A stretch of 64,000 nucleotides of DNA from Heligmosomoides polygyrus polygyrus (GCA_947396885.1 OX377202.1:78960643-79024642), one strand, 5' to 3'; shown: positions 23,478-35,115, numbered from the stretch's first letter. Translations and numbers: made by a program. The notes: generated by a model not told the origin, from the letters alone.

Positions 23478-23744
23478 TGTTACAGGATGTTTTGTTGCGA
23501 TCAAAACTCTTGCGCCAGGCCGGACTCAAACCCGCATCTTCTGCTTTCCGGGCAGCGATGTTCGCCTTACACCACCGGCGCTGTTTGACCGCACGTAACA
23601 TCCGCGATATCCTCCAGGTCTGTCAGCACCCACCCGTGATACGGGAATGGGCCGGCCGCTGATATCAGCATGGAACCGGTTAAGCTGAAGACCTTACTAG
23701 TAACAATGCTCCAACACGTTTGCTTAAGCCTGGACCGGCTGATA
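23478..23744 (-). repeat. SINE-2-like repeat, copy 2, with 11-bp target duplication
   Basis: 267-bp unit flanked by GAGGCGTTAGC at 23467-23477 and 23745-23755. Shares long blocks with 5881-6140. Minus strand has a B-box-like GGTTTGAGTCCGGCC region. The variable-length 11-bp duplication fits LINE-driven retroposition. It is nested within the hAT-like element. Confidence 0.7.
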
Positions 23745-24128
23745 GAGGCGTTAGCGGTGAAACGGAGCTGAAGAGTAATGTAGTATAGTTCAAGTGTCTA
23801 GATTCCTAGGATCTATCAGTCAAGATTTACAACATGCTGATTGCAGTGCACTGGAGTTTAATAAAAAAATTTATAAACGCTTGCAAATTAAAACGCTGGT
23901 CTACGACTACATTTCTGGTCATACAAAAGCATTTGCTACTGGAAATATGGATCTTTAGGTAAAATAATTAGGTCGTTTGATAATTTCAAAATTTTCTGTT
24001 TTCTGTTTTCTGTTTTCTGATTTTCTGGCGTTTTTGGCTTTTCTGTTTTCTGATTTCTGTTTTCTGACGAAGGCGATTTTCTGTTTTCTGTTTTCTGGGA
24101 AAATTTTCAAAATTTCCGCCCATCCCTG

Positions 24129-24280
24129 CTGGGGTATCGCGCCTGCATGGCATCGCATCCTGTGTTCTCCCCAAGGAGTCAAGACGTTGCCTTTCATAAG
24201 GCCATCTAGATGATAACGATCAGTATAATGAAATCGCATTGGCGATGGAGTGGGGCACAAAGCTGAAGACCAGTGCCGCC
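24129..24280 (-). pseudogene. Penelope-like element: endonuclease segment upstream of the hAT insertion
   Basis: Minus strand encodes HLDGLMKGNVLTPWGEHRMR and CHAGAIPQ, part of the GIY-YIG endonuclease tail of PLE proteins, and continues at 20926 on the other side of the inserted element. Upstream of about 24280 the PLE sequence stops, so the RT domain is missing from this copy. Confidence 0.75.
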
Positions 24281-24289
24281 TAAGCGGCA

Positions 24290-25870
24290 GTTTGGCCTCC
24301 TGCGAGGCAGTTTTGCTGCCTACCGCGTGCCGCGTTGACGCAAAAGTGTGCAGAGGCCTTAAATGATGTGAGCTGCAAATGTGTTTGTTGCGTTAACGTT
24401 CGCATTCTTTTGAGTTAGCATTTCGATCAATTCTGCTACTGTACAACACAATTCGAGCAGTACTAAAATATGCTTATAAACGTTGCTTCAGAAAAATAAA
24501 AACCTAAAAACCTAAAAAATTCGGAGACGAGAAGAAATAATAGCTATAAGAGAGGACCTGCTGAATTCCGAGAAGTAGCGTTGGAAAATATCCTAGATAC
24601 ATCGTGGGAATAGAAAAGAAGGGGACACCTTCAAGGAAATCTTGACGACGACATTGCAATGACGCAGAGACCAAAATGGGAGCAAAAGAACATAAATAGG
24701 CACTGCCAGAATAGGAGAGGAAGAACCGAGCTTATTGCAGTGGCCTGGCTTCTATGTATGTGTAGGGAATTTGAGATACGCATCGGTGCAACGTCCACAT
24801 ATTCGTCCGCACTTGCAGTGCATGTCTTTTTCAGGTTGCATTGTTCGACCACGGCAAACCTGCTCGATCGAAAGGAAAGCACGAAGTAACTCGCCATTAT
24901 GTGCCGAGCTTTTTATCGAAATAGCTTTAAGTCGTCCGTGCTATTCTTCTCTATTCAAGAATCGCGCCGTGCAATTCTGGACGTTTGAAGGTTGCTGGCA
25001 ACGTCATTGTCGGACTGCTGCGTTGACCGAATGGGGATAGAACTCATTCTACATAGGACCCAAGCATAGAACGGGTGATCGTGGTCAAGAACAAGCAATT
25101 AGGGTATTGCAGAAGAAGGCAGCTCGAGGAGAGCGAATCTCCTCGACGAAGAAAGCCGTGATTATTAGAGGCAGGGATGATGTCGTGGAGATGACAGCAA
25201 ACGGAAACGAATTGGATTGCGATAGGCAATGCAGCGACCTTTCGAGGAATTGAGCGGTGTCTCTCCAAAATAGGATTAGAGCTGTAGGGCCGGGGCATAA
25301 GAAAGACTGCAATCAGACGATGTCGGTCAAGAGCAGCAGGGCAGTCCTGACTTCTCTTTTCACCCTCCCCCACCACCTCGAACGTACCTTCTTCAAGAGC
25401 ATGGTCTTCACTGTGAATTCAAGGGCCCAAGGGCCATATAATGTGTTCCTTTTGTTCGTCGAAGTTGGAACACTTAACAGAATATCCACAGTGGGCAATC
25501 ATAACTAAAGAAAGTAGGAACATTGATAGACCAAATCTCTTAAAAAAGAGCGGAGCAGAGATATGTGAGTCAAGTGCAGAGGTGGAATTACACTGGTTGA
25601 ACTTCTGTCATTGCTTGGCAGCTTACTTGTCACTATTATTCTAATTATTCTATAATACTTCTTGGATCGTTAGCCAATGTCATGGGATATCACTGTCACT
25701 GCTTCTAATTACATTGTTCAGCCATGTTAATAAATAATAATAATAATAGATATAGCCTGTGTCAAAAAAATTTAGTTTGAGTCATAGGGCTGCTAGTAGT
25801 GCACAAATGGTCAAAATAGCCATCTACTTATTGTATGATCACAAAAAATGAAAGCATCCGTACTGGAGCT
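24290..25870. other. Stretch with no recognised gene
   Basis: Only short frames in conflicting registers. A 110-codon minus frame (25376-25044) has no diagnostic motif. A short AATAAT tract lies near 25733-25750. Confidence 0.4.
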
Positions 25871-25879
25871 ATGACGAGT

Positions 25880-27757
25880 CATGGAGGTGGGTGGGTGACT
25901 CAAATAATCCTGCGATGTGCGAAGGAATCCCCCAGTGAATCAAGTGGAGGAAAAAAGGGTTTAATGCGGCATGGTACTGGAATGGGGAGGTGCAGATTGC
26001 GGTGAAGAAAAAGGAGGCCTTCAAGCTGTTGCAAGAGACGAGGGCACCCCAGCACCTCAGAGTCTATAGGGAGCTGAAAGCAGCCGTAGCAAAAGCAAAG
26101 AACCAGATGAATGATGCCCTATACGAGAAGCCGGGCGGGTGACAAGGAGAAAAGTTCGCCATCCGGCTGGTCAAGGCACGGCATACATAGGGCTAGCGCC
26201 GACAACAGAGTAGTCAAGAAGGTAAGGAAGCTGACGGCTGAGCCAGTCGAGATCAGAAGAACATGGGAAGAGTAGCTCATGGAACTCTTGAACAAGGAAT
26301 TCCCTTGTCAGAAAGAACAATTAAAGGAAGGATCCATCCCATCTTGGACGGAGGAAGAGGTTCGCAAGACCATAGGTAAGATGAAGCTCGGAAAGGCAGC
26401 TGGGCCTGATGTGGTGCCAGTAGAGGCTTGGAAGGCGCTTGGGAACTGTGGAGTCAATTATCTGATCCAGTTTTTCAACAGAGTCATAATAGAAGGTAAG
26501 GCGTCTGATTGATTGACTGGAGGAACAGAACAGTAGTCCCTATCATCAAGCAGAAGGGGGACAAGTTCAAGTGCTCTAACGACCGAGGGATTAAACTGAT
26601 CACACGCGAACAACTGATCAACTCGAGGCTGAAGGAGATGGTCCCAGTCTCCCAGAAGCGGTGGGCTTCATGCCCGAGATGTCCACCACAGACACCATCA
26701 CGGAGAAGTATCAAAAGAAACAAAAGCCCTGTTACTTGACAGGGTTTCCTGGATCTGAGGGAGGTCTATGACAGGCTCCCCGAACCATGCTCATGAAAGC
26801 CCTTCGAGGAAGGGTTGTCACCGAACTGTGTTCACGGACATAAAGGACATGTACGAAGGCTCGAAAGCGGCGATTCCAATTCCACAAGGCATGACAAAGA
26901 AGATGGATATCATAGCGAGGTCGGTTCTGAGTCCGTTTCTCTTTGCACACTGGCGATTGACCTCATTTTGACTCCTTTGAAGAAGTCGGTCTAGTAGCCG
27001 ACAACCAGGAGGAGCTGGAGGAGGAGATGCAGCTGTGGCAGAGAGCTTTCACAAGGAACGGCCTGCGGCTTAACGTGAAGAAGACGGTGTTCATCAGCTC
27101 CGAGAAACTGGACCTAGTCTGCCAAGCGAAGGCGATCGAGAAGCTGGAAGAATTCCACTACCTCGGAAGTGGTCTATGCGAGAATGAGAGTGCAGACCAG
27201 ATGGTTAGAGAAAGGATAAACGCAGACTAGCATAAGCGAAGGGAGTCCACAGGAATCTTCTGCGACAGTAGAAGCTCTAGGACACTCAAAGGCAAGCTAT
27301 TTAAAACAGTAAAGAGGTCTGCACTCGTCTGCGGCATTTAGTGCTGGGCCCTGGGTGAGGCACAGGAGCGGCAATTGCACGCTGCGGAAATGTGGTTGCT
27401 CAGTTGGGCACGTGGGAGGACATGTCGGTACTGGGTCGAAATGATGAGGCTAGGGCGATGATGGACAGCTCCGATCCAGCTGAACATGAGTAGGCAAAAA
27501 AGAGGCACCTTAAGTGGTACGGACACAGCCTCAGAAGACCAGATCATCACCCAGTAAGGTAGGCCGTTGATTTTGAGGCACCCGTAAAGCGTACAAGAGG
27601 AGCACCAAGGAAAGGTGGAAGAACGTCCTCAAGAGAGATCTCACCGCGGTCGGCGCCATGGCAGGCGACGCCCTTGATAGGATGAGGTGGCGACGGGTCA
27701 CAAAAACAGCGGACCCTGTCACTGCGCGGGACTAAGTGCCCAGAAGGAGAAGAAGAA
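25880..27757 (+). pseudogene. RTE-1-like retrotransposon, 5'-truncated and decayed (copy C)
   Basis: In several frames: WNGEVQIAVKKKEAFK (25975), then EEVRKTIGKMKLGKAAGPDVVPVEAWKALG (26345-26440), the RTE-type block ahead of the RT palm. Next are WRNRTVVPIIKQKGD, an AFTRNGLRLNVKKTVFIS segment, a FHYLGSGLCENES block and a terminal AGAAGGAGAAGAAGAAAAT tail. The catalytic [FY]ADD box is not intact: where it is expected (about 26975) the plus strand reads F-E-E-V. Many stops. It ends a few bases before the left arm of the inverted duplication. Confidence 0.82.
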
Positions 27758-27819
27758 AATAATCTGGATGAGCAAATAGGGAATCTTGAAAAGTTAGCGC
27801 CGAATTTTTGACAACTTAC

Positions 27820-27879
27820 TCGAAAGTAGAGATAGAGACCCTTAGTGTATGCAAGTAGCAAGGATATGCCAATGGCCAT
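27820..27879 (-). CDS. Candidate first exon, signal-peptide-like (left copy)
   Basis: ATG at 27879 opens 20 codons (MAIGISLLLAYTKGLYLYFR) to a consensus GTAAGT donor in phase 0. A TATATA box (27933-27942) lies about 55 bp upstream. The hydrophobic start would suit a signal peptide or the first part of a membrane segment. No following exon is seen because an RTE copy occupies the next 1.9 kb. The right-arm copy keeps ATG, TATA and donor but not the frame. Speculative; it could be a promoter relic of an unknown gene. Confidence 0.35.
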
Positions 27880-27930
27880 GAAAAATCGTATTAAATTGAC
27901 CGAAGTGCCAAAACTTATTTAAACTGATCA

Positions 27931-27944
27931 CTCTATATATGCGT
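27931..27944 (-). promoter_or_regulatory. TATA-like box, left arm
   Basis: Minus strand GCATATATAGAG, conserved in the right arm at 32551-32562 and about 55-70 bp before a conserved ATG in both copies. Confidence 0.4.
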
Positions 27945-28847
27945 TCCGCACTTGCCATTTCACTCGCTCCGTTTTCCACTTTTTGAAAGGCTTTTGAGCC
28001 TTCAGATTACTTAAAGATATGTTGTGGGAGTAGGACACATAACATCCCCTTATAAGCGTCTCCGTGGAATGGAGTGCATTCAATCAAACAGCTGAAAACG
28101 ATATACTTGTTTGGCATTTTTTTCTAGAAAAATATATGTAAAATCGAATTGTACTTGTCTTCAGAAGTGGTATCTGAATTGGCACGAGTCCAAGTAGCTA
28201 AAACAAACAGGCATCTTTATTGTGCCTGCAGGCTTTAAAACACTGTTTTCCTCAACATTTCTTGAAAGTTTTGAATGTCATTTAACTGAGAAATGTTTGA
28301 AAAACAGCGTTTTTTTTAGGTTCTATAGACTTGTGTTGAAAAAAGATGTGATCTCACTTTTAAAGAAAAATTGCAGTTTAAGAGCTAAACCACCCGTTGT
28401 TAGAAAACAGCAACATACCGTGCAATAGCAATTAGACGATGTAGACGAAACGACACAGTCTTAAAGTTGACAAGAAACTAGTGTGGTTAAATAATCGCCA
28501 AAAGAAAGTTTATGGTTATCTTTGGTTGAATTGTTTAAATGCTTCGGTGCTGGGGCGCAGTCGGAAGAGGTGGAAGTGCAGCTCTGATTTTATATACTCT
28601 ACTTACCAGGGGAGGGTCTCAGGCGTAGGTCTGAACGGGGGAAATGGATAGTACTGCGAGAATCTCTACGCTTCATATAATGGAAGAAATATGCTTCGTT
28701 TTTGCTGAGTCCTTGAACAAAACGAGCTACGGGCTCTCGAAGGCGGGGTGCAGTAGTGCATGGTCACCCGTACCTACCGCAACCTATCGTAATCGGCTGA
28801 AACTTCAAACGCAGATTCAAATTCTGACCAAAACCCCAAATAACCCC

Positions 28848-31331
28848 TAACCCTTTCAATTTTCCAGATATTGATTGGTCTAAAAATTATCCGTCTTCAG
28901 TTTCTATGGCATCAAAATGTTTTGTTGATATGTGCCAATCTTGCGATCTTCATCAGAACATTGCGACGCCCACTCGACATAACCATCTGCTTGATATTAT
29001 TCTCAGCAGCAGTTTGGGACTCGTCAAAGACATCAATATTGGGCCACCAATAGGTTCCAGCGATCATTCTAGCATTTCATTTAGAACTGATATTCACTGA
29101 GTAAACCAATTATCGAATTCGAAAAGCATTTCATAAAGCGAACTACGACATTACCTGTCAGTATTTGCTTTCAATAGATTGGAGAACACTCATTGAGGAA
29201 CAAGTTACTGTAAATGACAAGTACGAGTTCCTTATCTCAATTCTCCATAAATGCATTGACCAACTAGTGCCTATCGAAAAGTTACCAGTACACTTTAATA
29301 AACTTCCTCCTAACCTAGTCAGACTTTTTGAACAGAAAGAAAAACAATGGTCGACATATCAACATTGCCCAAGTTCTGAAAACCTTCACCGTTTTCAAAC
29401 AATCAATAATAGATTCGACCGACTTTTAAACAAATTTCACAAGTATGTTGAGAGGAAAATTCTCGATGCTCCCAACAAATCATCTCTTTATAAATTGTTA
29501 AATTCTGTACTGAAACGTACCGAGCGAATCCACACACTGAAGGACGAAACCGGTGTCGTAGCATTAACTGACTCATCAAAGGCTACCATGCTAGTTAAAC
29601 ACTTTCGAAAGACCTTTGCAGAACGTTCTTTCAACATCGACTTCTTTGCTGTTATGAATAATAATTACAGAATGGAAAGTTCGGTTTGGTTCTATAAGGA
29701 GGAGATTTATAATGAACTTTGTAAGCTACCACCTAGTTATGCTACTACTCAGGATGAAGTACTGTCCTACTTTATCAGGAAAATTGCCATCGCGATGGCT
29801 TACCCTCTTGAGCAGATATTTAATGCCAGTTATATGACTGCGAAGTACCATCCCGTTGGAAACATGCGTTTGTTACGCCTATTCCAAAAAAGCCTCCCCA
29901 TCATCTTGTATCAAACTTTTGTCCAATTAGTATAACATCGTTTTTGCTAGGGTCTACGAGAGAAAACTCAAGGCAGCGCTTGTATTATATCTCGAGTACA
30001 ATAATCTTATCCCTAGTGATCAACATGGCTTCCGTTCAGGTAAATCTACTGAAACACTGATGTTATCTACGCTTAATGATTGGGCAAATTCTCTGAACAA
30101 AAAACTGATGTGGATGTAGTAATTTATTTTGATTTTATGAAAGCTTTCGACAAGGTCCCTTTGGATAAACTAATTGTCAAGCTGACGGATATAGGTGTCC
30201 ATCATAGGATTACTCTATGGATAAAAAACTTTATATCTGGTAGATTTTTTCAAATTAGGGTAAATGACGGATTCTCTGAACGTCTTTCTATTAAAAGCGG
30301 TGTTCCTCAGAGTGCTGTTTTCTCCCCACCCCTTTTCTATATATACCTCTGAAATTCCGTTCTTAATTAATCAGCTTGGTGTTTCATGTAAAATGTTCGC
30401 GGACGATATAAAAGTTTACAAGAATATTGCTCTTCGAGAAGACCATTTTTCTCTTCATTCAGCAATAAATGTAATTGCGGACTGGTTATCAAAATGGGAA
30501 CTTCCACTATCTCCGCAAAAGTCGCAAGTACTCTATCTAGGGCAGCAGGTAGATAAATATCCTTACTACCTTGACAAGATGCATATTAGTAGTACAACTT
30601 CCCTGCGTGATTTGGGCTTTATTTTGGACACCCAACTTTCGTTCAAAGAACATATTGAAATAATATCGAAAAAAGCTGAACGAATTGTGCACAGCCTCTT
30701 CAAATGTTTGCGAACAAATTCAATACAACACCAATTAACTGTCTATAAGTCGTATGTTAGGCCAATTCTAGAACATGGCACCGCGATTCTTAATCCGAAA
30801 TATAAGCGTGAAATCGCCAGGCTGGAATCTGTACAAAACAGCTTCACAAGAAGGCTCTGGATACGAGTACATGGGTACGATTACAACACCATCCCCTCAT
30901 CGGCTTCACGAAACAGATTCTTCAATCTACATACCCTTGAACCTCGTAGGAGAAAATATGATTTAATTGCCATATAAAAGATGATAAACGGCCTTACTCC
31001 CTTTCAGGAGTTCTATACATTTTCTCCATCGAACACAAGGAATGGTCAATGGAAGATCCAGTTTCCCGGGGCCGTGCTGGCTCTGATTTTTTGAGGTTAT
31101 CTAAAACACACATTATACCAAATTCCTTAAGGAAGAATAAAAAACTTCTTGACCGATATCTTCATCTTCAGGATGCAGCTTAGTAGTTTTGAAATGTACT
31201 ATGTTGATTCTTGTTGCCTGGTTTGTTTTTTCCTGTTTACAATTACTTTAAACTATGTTTAGTTTTACCTTGTTTTTCTTTTGCATGGTTATCCATGTAG
31301 TGAATAAATAAATAAATAAATAAATAAATAA
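28848..31331 (+). pseudogene. CR1-like LINE, 5'-truncated in the endonuclease, frameshifted
   Basis: Starts with FNFPDIDW (28856) and HNHLLDIILSSS, then GSSDHSSISF: the C-terminal AP endonuclease. A 256-codon open stretch (29165-29935) covers the linker and start of RT; then HGFRSGKSTETL, YFDFMKAFDKVPLDKL, SGVPQS, a frameshift near 30340, MFADDIKVY with its catalytic aspartates intact, ILEHGTAI, and LESVQNSFTRRLW. Stops end the frame at 30977. The 3' end is a seven-unit AATA tail at 31303-31331. Flanking AAATAACCCC at 28838-28847 and 31326-31335 is a likely target duplication, although part of it overlaps the tail. It lies at the inner edge of the left arm of the inverted duplication. Confidence 0.85.
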
Positions 31332-31352
31332 CCCCGGGCGAGGTTTGGGCGA

Positions 31353-31600
31353 CATCGGTGAGAATGACCTCAACAGCCTTAAACATCCGTACCTGCTGTG
31401 AGGTCATTGTTTAGCACTCTTTGAAGAACCCAAAACATTGTATGAGAAAAGTGAGTGAAGTACGGCCTAAAGTAAACTCTTATTTGACAGTTTAGAGTGA
31501 AATAAATGTGTGGGAGATGTGTAAGAAGTAAGCTGATTTAAACTGTCATTAAGGCACGTACTTTCACGACTCTAGAGATCGGGGAGAGGTCGAAAAAAAT
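31353..31600. other. Central spacer of the inverted duplication
   Basis: About 250 bp of single-copy sequence between the arms once the LINE is removed. If the arms are divergent promoters, this is their shared intergenic spacer. No motif recognised. Confidence 0.4.
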
Positions 31601-32550
31601 TTCGCACAAACCTCGCCCACGGCGATTTTTTGGGGTGCTGATTACGAATCTAAATCCGTTTTTGAAATTTTAGCCAATTACGATAGGTTGCGGTAGGTAC
31701 GGGTGACGGTGCGCTACTGTACTCCACCTTCGAGGGCCCGTAGCTCGTTTGGTTCAAGGACTCAGCAAAAACGAAACATGCTTTTCTACCATATCAAGGG
31801 TGGAGATTCTCGCAGCACTTTCCATTTTTCCCGTTCTATTTTCTACACTGTCTTACCAGGAAAGGGACCCTCCCCTGGTAAGTAGAGTATATAAAATCAG
31901 AGCTGCACTTCCACCTCTTCCGACTGCGCCCAACACCGTAGCATTTAATCAATTAAACCAAAGATAACCATAAACTTTCTTTTGACGATTATTCAACCAC
32001 ACTAATTTGTTGTCAACTTTAAAACTGTTTCATTTCGTCTACATCGTCTAAATGCTATTGCACGGCATGTTGCTGTTTTCTAACAACGGGTGGTTTAGCT
32101 CTTAAACTTCAGTTTCCTTTAAAAGTGAGATCACATCTTTTTTCAACAGAAGCCTATAGAACCTAAAAAACCGCTCTGTTTCAAGCATTCCTTAGTTAAA
32201 TGACATTCAATATTTTCAAGAAATGTTGAAGAGGACAGTGTTTAAAAGTCTGCAGGCAAAATAAAGATTCTGTTTGTTTTAGCTACTCGGTCTCGTGCTA
32301 ATTCAGACACCACTTCTAGGGACAAGTATAATTAGGTTCTAGGCACATTTTTCTAGAAAAATAGAAATTTTCTAGAATGCCAAATAACTATATCTTTTTC
32401 AGCTGGTTGTTTAATCGCATTCCATTCCAAGGAGACGCTTAAAAGGGGATCTTATGTGTCCCATTCCCACAACATGTCTTTAAGTAATCTGAAGGTTCAA
32501 AAGCTCTTCAAAAAATGGAACAGGAGCTAGTAAAATTGCAAATGTGGAAC

Positions 32551-32562
32551 GCATATATAGAG
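32551..32562 (+). promoter_or_regulatory. TATA-like box, right arm
   Basis: GCATATATAGAG, conserved with the left arm, 70 bp before the ATG at 32632. Confidence 0.4.
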
Positions 32563-32631
32563 CCGATCAGTTTATAGTTTATATAGGCTTGAATGCTTTG
32601 GTACTACGATAGAGGTAATACGATTTTTGTC

Positions 32632-32689
32632 ATGGCCATTGGCATATCCTTGCTAATTGCACACACTACATAAGCGTCTCCACTTTCGA
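32632..32689 (+). pseudogene. Candidate first exon, right copy, frame broken
   Basis: ATGGCCATTGGCATATCCTT is identical to the left copy at its start and the GTAAGT donor at 32690 is kept. The exon is two bases shorter, however, and has an in-frame TAA at 32671 after 13 codons. Either this copy is dead or the reading frame proposed for the left copy is not real. Confidence 0.35.
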
Positions 32690-32739
32690 GTAAGTGGTCA
32701 AACCTTCGGCGCTCACTTTCAAGATTGCCTATCTCTAGA

Positions 32740-34880
32740 CTACTCGCGTTGCGTAACACTTTTATAGTCTTAATTATATAATTTTACATGGGTGTGTAGA
32801 TGCACGGGCGGAGGAGACACCTGTTATTTTTGCGCACGCCGAATCAACGAACTGGGTCCCTCCCGCCACAGATCACCAAGCATACTAACCGTCCGGGGCC
32901 GATCAGTCGGAACCCGGAGAAAATGAAACGTTGACTTGTCCATTGACTGGCAACGGCAACAAACGGAGGTGGAAAGGAAATGGTGCATTCTCAACAGGAA
33001 TTGATCTGCGCCATCCTTACTCCTTCTATGCTTCTATTAGATTTACACCTAGTGGTGAATGATCGAGAACAGTCACGCTGCGTCTGGCTAGCAAATTCAA
33101 GGCAACGCATTAGAACAAGAAATTGGGTTAATGGATCCTGTCTAGCACGTTCGGAAGAACTACAGCAATACATCCTTGCTTGGTGGTGCTTGTCAATGCA
33201 ATAAATCTCCGGCTATGTACTTAGGGCATAACGGGCTTAACACAATAAGTGCATTTAGAGACGGATATGGATGACATTTCCAAGTGAAGGTCATATGGAG
33301 GATAATGGCAAGACAATTTTGAGATTTATAGGCCAAGGCAATATGTTTTATTGGAGCCGGAGTAATCCTTGGGCTAAGAAAAGCTTTATTTCAATGCGTG
33401 TAGAGGAAGAAAATGTTAGACTGAAGCAGAAACCTTCATTCGATACTGCAATAAGAATGTTCCAAAGTTTTGTGCCAGAACAGCAGATGCTTATAAAATG
33501 GTTACAGATGGTGTGCATCTTTGAGCGTGGGTTAGAAAGCAAAGCAGGTGCTGAGCAAAGCAACAGAGTTCTGCACCTTGAAGAAAACCGACAGTGAATC
33601 CACTGCAAAAAAGTCAAAAATGGGATCTCCTTCAGAATTCTGACTTGCGAGTTTGACGTCGAAAAGTAAAAAAAAAAGAAAAAGAAAGAAGAAGAAGAAA
33701 TGTATAAAAAAGAAAGAAACTAAGCCTAACCCAGACGCTAGTGGACACGTAGTTCCACGCAAGGAGAATGCATTTTGTACCTGCGTGTGTTTTCTCTCGA
33801 GGGTGAGCAACCCGGCTATAGGATACTACCACAGCGTCACTCGCTAGAAGGACTCGTTGAACTTCCGTCCTCTTCAATTTGTCCCTCTGAATACTAACTT
33901 TTCTAAAAAGCTTGAGAAGATAACTTTACAAATAGACGTGAATCCGCCTTTGGCTTAAAAGTTTTGAAAGTTGGATGCATCCAAGCGTAGGCCATCAGTA
34001 TCAAGCTTCTCAAGCTGCCTTTAATCTACAACTCAAAATCACTTGAACTAGAGCTGCGACCTCTTCTTCTTAACATTCTCCCATTCTATTGTCTTTACTT
34101 TCACACTCAAACAGATAAAGCAGGGTCAGCGCAAGCAAAGTGCAGATAACCTTGATGACGAGCGGCTGAAAGCTAACATGAAGGATTGCGTTTCCAGAAG
34201 CGATTTTCTGTTCGTCACGCACTTGATTTTTTAATAGTGCAAATTTCTTTGAATTTACCATGCAACTACGTACGTGCAGATATTGAAGGTGAATTCGCTT
34301 TTTGCTAAAAATGTTAAACTCTCATTTGGCACTTAGTAATTGGTCTGAGATGTAATAGGGAAAGTTCCTAGAATTCAGCAGACCCAAACTACCTTTGAAC
34401 AATAACTCGGAAAATGCTGTTTACGGTAAGGCTCAAGTGTGACATAAAGCAAACACGGTTCAATTGCGGTTGAGGTGCAGCGTGGCAAGGACGGCTAGCA
34501 GCAGGGACTTTGCTTGTAGGGGCGGGTTCGAACAGAGTGTTCACGAGAGAGCTACTGCAATTCAAAATTCAAGACAATTTGGTTAGGAGCAAAGATTACT
34601 TCTTAGAGATAACGAGGCAAAAACGAGGAACAATTTGCATTCAAACAGAGTAAATCGGCACGTAACAATGGTCTGGCTAATTTATACTGAAAAATTATCA
34701 TGTTTGCTACAATTTTTTAAAAAGACCCTAAAAGTTAAACTAATTTGAAACGCTCTCATGCTTTTTATTATAGTATCGTCTCACAATACGTGTCTTTTGG
34801 GAGATTTAGAGATTTCCTCTATCGCGAACGAGAGAGGATGTGGAGTCAAACGTTGATTATTCAAAAGAACCCCTGCACAT
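32740..34880. other. Stretch with no recognised gene
   Basis: A 108-codon plus frame (33271-33597) and a 63-codon minus frame with one hydrophobic segment (34261-34070) are unrecognised. A purine-rich AAAGAAGAAG tract lies at 33665-33720. Confidence 0.4.
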
Positions 34881-34884
34881 TTGT

Positions 34885-35115
34885 TTTAGGCCTTGAGCAG
34901 CTGACATATGCCAAAGGTGCCAAATGCTGCCACAGGATGTTTCTTTGTGATCAGAACTCTCACAACACGCGGAACTTATGTTTGAACCCTCTACCTTGCG
35001 AACACATGCGACATCCCCATATCATGGGAAAGTACTGATTGGCCATTTGCAGCAAGGATATCGCGGATGTGGAGCGCGATTTAACAGCGCTGGTAGTGTG
35101 GAGGCCTAAGGTCCT
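34885..35115 (-). repeat. SINE-2-like repeat, decayed copy 3
   Basis: Starts CACAGGATGTTTCTTTGTGATC, with TTGAACCCTC, GAAAGTACTGATTGGCC, AAGGATATCGCGGAT and ACAGCGCTGG blocks in the same order as copies 1 and 2 but much diverged. Confidence 0.5.

Larger units (their letters stand above)
20927..24128. mobile_element. Non-autonomous hAT-like DNA transposon with TTTTCTG-rich ends
   Basis: Begins CAGGGATGGGCGGAA and ends TTCCGCCCATCCCTG, a perfect terminal inverted repeat of about 15 bp. The flanks carry an 8-bp direct duplication CTGGGGTA (20919-20926 and 24129-24136). Eight-base duplications and CA(G/A)GG-type ends are characteristic of hAT transposons. The outer 110-130 bp at each end are built from repeats of TTTTCTG/TTCTG, in the same orientation on the plus strand at both ends (20940-21050, 23990-24105). 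No transposase is recognisable, so it would have been moved in trans. Its interior holds an RTE copy (21680-22990, minus) and a SINE-2-like repeat (23478-23744). Without these it would be about 1.6 kb. Confidence 0.88.
27770..28847 (-). repeat. Left arm of a large inverted duplication
   Basis: About 1.08 kb that matches 31601-32735 in reverse complement almost end to end, with small indels (by eye roughly 85-90% identical). It continues for about 20 bp after the LINE insertion (31332-31352). The matched part includes a TATA-like box, the candidate first exon and GTAAGT donor, and the CGACTGCGCC and CTACTTACCAGGGGAGGGTC blocks. Confidence 0.88.
31601..32735 (+). repeat. Right arm of a large inverted duplication
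   Basis: Mirror of 27770-28847, from the CGCACAAACCTCGCCC block at the inner end to the CTTTCAAGATTGCCTAT block at the outer end. TATA-like box and ATG are conserved in position. Confidence 0.88.

Noticed and set aside
24129..24260. A KQKSENRKQK-type lysine/glutamine-rich protein read from the TTTTCTG arrays
   Set aside because: It is only the translation of simple subterminal repeats of the transposon.
33271..33597. 108-codon plus-strand open frame
   Set aside because: No family resemblance, neighbouring exon or conserved motif that I can see.
34070..34261. Small membrane protein of 63 residues
   Set aside because: One hydrophobic stretch alone is weak evidence in a window with hundreds of chance frames.
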